Positions 4,473-5,047 of a stretch of 5,047 nucleotides of DNA are shown in pieces (positions within the stretch are counted from its first letter, which is position 1; each line of letters opens with the position of its first letter). This DNA is from Deltaproteobacteria bacterium. GTDB taxonomy: Bacteria > Desulfobacterota_B > Binatia > UBA9968. Under the pieces are notes generated by a model, which was not told where the DNA came from, made no database searches, and was given only the letters and a program-made list of their open reading frames with translations. The DNA is taken from the NCBI GenBank assembly GCA_030620935.1, contig JAUXIP010000193.1, positions 1-5,047 on the forward strand, in the 5' to 3' direction. A program made the translations under genes and the position numbers.

Positions 4473-5047
4473 TTACTCCAAGAAGAGAGAGCCGGCATCA
4501 AAGTTCTTTTGTTTCATTTCTTCGATCAGCTTGTTTCGCTTCTGTTCCAATTGATACATCTGATTTCTCATCTCGCTCAGCCTTTTCTGCTCTTTAGTAT
4601 AGCCCGGCAGCGGGGGTTGCACGCTAGGTGTCGATGCCGACTCCGCCCGCGCGCGCTGAGCATCCCGTAATCTCGACATAAGCTCATCCGTCCTGGCTTT
4701 GATATCCTTTTCGCTGGTAGGAACGCTAGGCTCCGGCCCAGCGCTTCCTCTTGTAGCAATCGAATAGCGATCTCTCACAGCTTTTATTTGCTGCGTGAGT
4801 TTTTTGAGCTTTTTCTGGTATTCCTTATCCTCCTTATCTCTTGCCTCCGCCAGTTTCTCTTCGGGGGTAAGTGGTTTTTCTTGGGGCTCAGCAGGCCCTT
4901 CTTTCTTCTCAGCCACAGTTTCCTCAATAGCACTAGGTGACGGCGAGGGGGATTGTTCTTTTTTAACTACCATTCCGCGACTTTCCCCCTCCCTTGCTTC
5001 CTCAATAGACTGGATCTGGTCCTTGGCTATCCCAATCTCCCCCCCAA
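4473..5047 (-). CDS. Hypothetical charged, coiled-coil-rich protein, C-terminal part (5' end outside window)
   Basis: I do not recognise a named family for this protein. The frame is open to the right edge, so the methionine at 4971-4973 is probably internal; about 25 more residues lie upstream of it, including GGEIGIAKDQIQSIEE. That stretch resembles the end of a small beta-rich domain (GG-x-x-GI-x-K-x-x-V-x-x-I-E) that I recall from secreted or periplasmic proteins of Deltaproteobacteria; this is inference. After it come a low-complexity linker rich in S, P, E and K (residues 1-40 counted from that Met), a strongly charged helix EEKLAEARDKEDKEYQKKL, a second helix about 90-112, a proline-rich stretch (SVQPPLPGY), and a final coiled-coil segment (about 126-155) ending FDAGSLFLE. 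No membrane segment or cysteine is visible in this part. It is convergent with aroQ (13 nt between stops) and unlikely to share its regulation. Signal peptide status cannot be judged. Confidence 0.7.
   Translation of the reverse strand, partial: GGEIGIAKDQIQSIEEAREGESRGMVVKKEQSPSPSPSAIEETVAEKKEGPAEPQEKPLTPEEKLAEARDKEDKEYQKKLKKLTQQIKAVRDRYSIATRGSAGPEPSVPTSEKDIKARTDELMSRLRDAQRARAESASTPSVQPPLPGYTKEQKRLSEMRNQMYQLEQKRNKLIEEMKQKNFDAGSLFLE

Overview
This window is the junction between a type IV pilus locus and a shikimate-pathway operon. The layout is pilQ (3' end only), aroC, a small DUF559 nuclease-like gene, aroK, aroB and aroQ, all on the + strand. They are followed, tail to tail, by the 3' part of a coiled-coil hypothetical gene on the - strand. 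Together the aro genes encode four of the seven steps to chorismate: AroB (step 2), AroQ (step 3), AroK (step 5) and AroC (step 7). DAHP synthase, AroE and AroA are not in the window.

The host is probably a Gram-negative bacterium with an outer membrane, because it has a PilQ secretin. The PilQ tail, the aro genes placed directly behind pilQ, and the style of the intergenic repeats suggest a Deltaproteobacteria/Desulfobacterota-like lineage, or a neighbouring group such as NC10. This is an inference from memory of such loci and is not proven. Base composition is moderately GC-rich throughout and I see no sharp compositional break.

The unusual part is 1701-2334, between aroC and aroK. A 136-residue DUF559 (Vsr/PD-(D/E)XK-like) protein is bracketed by two copies, in inverted orientation, of a palindromic repeat built from CCCTCTCCC, GGGAGAGGG and GGGTGAGGG blocks. 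A third, shorter copy in direct orientation lies just before aroK. The left copy ends in an AGGG that sits as a ribosome-binding site 8 nt before the nuclease ATG. The right copy is translated as part of the protein's C-terminus. The arrangement looks like a small cassette inserted into the operon, and it is the best candidate here for a little-described element.

A second, unrelated repeat lies at the aroK/aroB junction. A 14-bp tandem repeat forms the 3' end of aroK, and an imperfect inverted partner followed by six T residues lies just upstream of the aroB ATG. No interval longer than about 130 bases lacks a gene. No tRNA, rRNA, CRISPR array or complete insertion sequence is visible.
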